A stretch of 64,000 nucleotides of DNA from contig NZ_CP107869.1 in assembly GCF_036013645.1 (NCBI RefSeq), positions 4,092,001 through 4,156,000 on the forward strand, written 5' to 3'. The DNA is from Streptomyces sp. NBC_00490. GTDB lineage: Bacteria > Actinomycetota > Actinomycetes > Streptomycetales > Streptomycetaceae. Below are positions 63,386 to 64,000 of the stretch, in pieces. A program made the position numbers and the translations under genes. The notes under the pieces were generated by a model. That model saw only the letters and a list, made by a program, of their open reading frames with translations. It made no database searches and had not been told where the DNA came from. Each line of letters starts with the position of its first letter. The first letter of the stretch is position 1.

Positions 63386-64000
63386 TCATCGCATCGCGAC
63401 GAATCCGAACAGCTCCGGCACCCCGCCCGGCCCGATCTCGACGGTCCGCTCCAGCCGCAGCCCCGCCGACACCACGGCGTTCAGAAGATCGGCCAGCGGG
63501 ATGTGCCAGGCCCCCACCCGGGCCCGTACACCGGCGGGGTTCCAGGAGTCGAGGGTGCGGGCGCGGTCGGCGTACCGCTCGTCCAGCACCACCCGCCCCG
63601 GCTCCCGCCAGTCGGCGAACGCGCCGACGAAGCAGGGGTGGACGCCCAGGTGCACGAACCGTCCGCCGGGCGCCAGCACCCGGGCGATCTCCCGCAGGAC
63701 GGCCGCGTAGTCGGGCACGTCCGTGCTCGCCAGCACACACATCGCGGCCGGCACCGAGGCGTCGGCCAGCGGCAGCGCCGTCGCGTCGGCGACCGCGACC
63801 GGCAGCCGGCCGGCCGCGTGGCGGAGCTGACCGCCGGAGAGGTCGAACCCGTACGGGGTCCGGCCGAGTTCCGCCGCCACGGACGCGTGGGCGCCGGTCC
63901 CGCAGCAGACGTCCAGACAGATCCCCTCGCCGGGGCCCAGCAGCTCCCTCAGCGTCGCGTGCACCCGGGCGAAGTACTCGCCGCCCGAGGTCGGTGACAT
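63386..64000 (-). CDS. SAM-dependent methyltransferase (probably truncated at the window edge)
   Basis: At least 204 residues of a class I methyltransferase: motif I CLDVCCGTGAHASVAAELG, motif II-like GFDLSGGQL, VAVADATALPLADASV and the motif III-like REIARVLAPGGRFVHLGVHP. The first visible Met is at 64000, the window edge, so the true start may be further upstream. It is on the minus strand, 119 bases upstream of the DMT transporter start. The substrate is unknown. Confidence 0.85.
   Translation of the reverse strand: MSPTSGGEYFARVHATLRELLGPGEGICLDVCCGTGAHASVAAELGRTPYGFDLSGGQLRHAAGRLPVAVADATALPLADASVPAAMCVLASTDVPDYAAVLREIARVLAPGGRFVHLGVHPCFVGAFADWREPGRVVLDERYADRARTLDSWNPAGVRARVGAWHIPLADLLNAVVSAGLRLERTVEIGPGGVPELFGFVAMR

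Overview
The window is from a Streptomyces chromosome or a very close actinomycete. Coding sequence is extremely GC-rich in third positions, GTG starts are common, and many neighbouring genes overlap as ATGA or GTGA. It carries chaplin and rodlin genes, which are found in aerial-mycelium-forming streptomycetes. From memory, the order chaplin–rodlin–acyl-CoA ligase–inositol genes–copper ATPase–citrate synthase–RecD-like helicase–ribose operon matches the SCO27xx region of S. coelicolor; this was not checked by alignment.

Region 1 (1–14581) is a surface polysaccharide and accessory locus. A tightly coupled plus-strand operon (499–10587) encodes two GT4 glycosyltransferases, a polyprenyl-phosphate sugar-phosphate transferase, an O-antigen-polymerase/ligase-type membrane protein, a MurJ/MviN-family flippase, a CE4 deacetylase, a small Wzz-like membrane protein and a FemAB/BioF2-type acyltransferase. 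This is the part list of a Wzx/Wzy-type exopolysaccharide pathway, with MurJ in the flippase role. The MurJ has a 340-residue N-terminal extension built on seven tandem 90-bp repeats. A secreted GH26-like glycosidase faces the operon, and an ATP-grasp ligase plus a flavoprotein monooxygenase-like gene follow.

Region 2 (14589–18821) is the hydrophobic-sheath locus: a long cell-wall-anchored chaplin, a short chaplin, a divergent rodlin pair, an LCP (LytR-CpsA-Psr) glycopolymer transferase and a third rodlin. Strong hairpin terminators separate most of these units.

Region 3 (18830–28736) holds a long-chain acyl-CoA ligase, a VWA lipoprotein, an ABC permease, a fused alpha/beta hydrolase–ABC ATPase, an APC amino-acid permease and an LppX/LolA-like lipoprotein.

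Region 4 (28748–36852) is a myo-inositol catabolic locus: mmsA, iolD, iolB, an aldolase and iolC on the minus strand, divergent from an isomerase/dehydratase and an AraC regulator. Regions 5 and 6 (37240–49802) contain a small HTH protein, GNAT, an alcohol dehydrogenase, a TetR/MMPL efflux pair with two operator palindromes, a copZ–copA module with a CsoR-like operator, citrate synthase, RecD2 and a cupin.

Region 7 (49947–60576) has two LacI-controlled sugar systems. One is a ribose-type operon with an unusual permease–binding-protein fusion; the other is a three-gene catabolic operon (Gfo/Idh dehydrogenase, DUF993 aldolase-like, TIM-barrel isomerase). The end (60577–64000) carries dispersed Streptomyces repeats, a zinc-ribbon protein with an L7/L12-like domain, a GNAT, a DMT transporter with a repetitive C-terminal tail, and a methyltransferase cut by the window edge. 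No tRNA, rRNA, CRISPR array, insertion sequence or prophage was seen.
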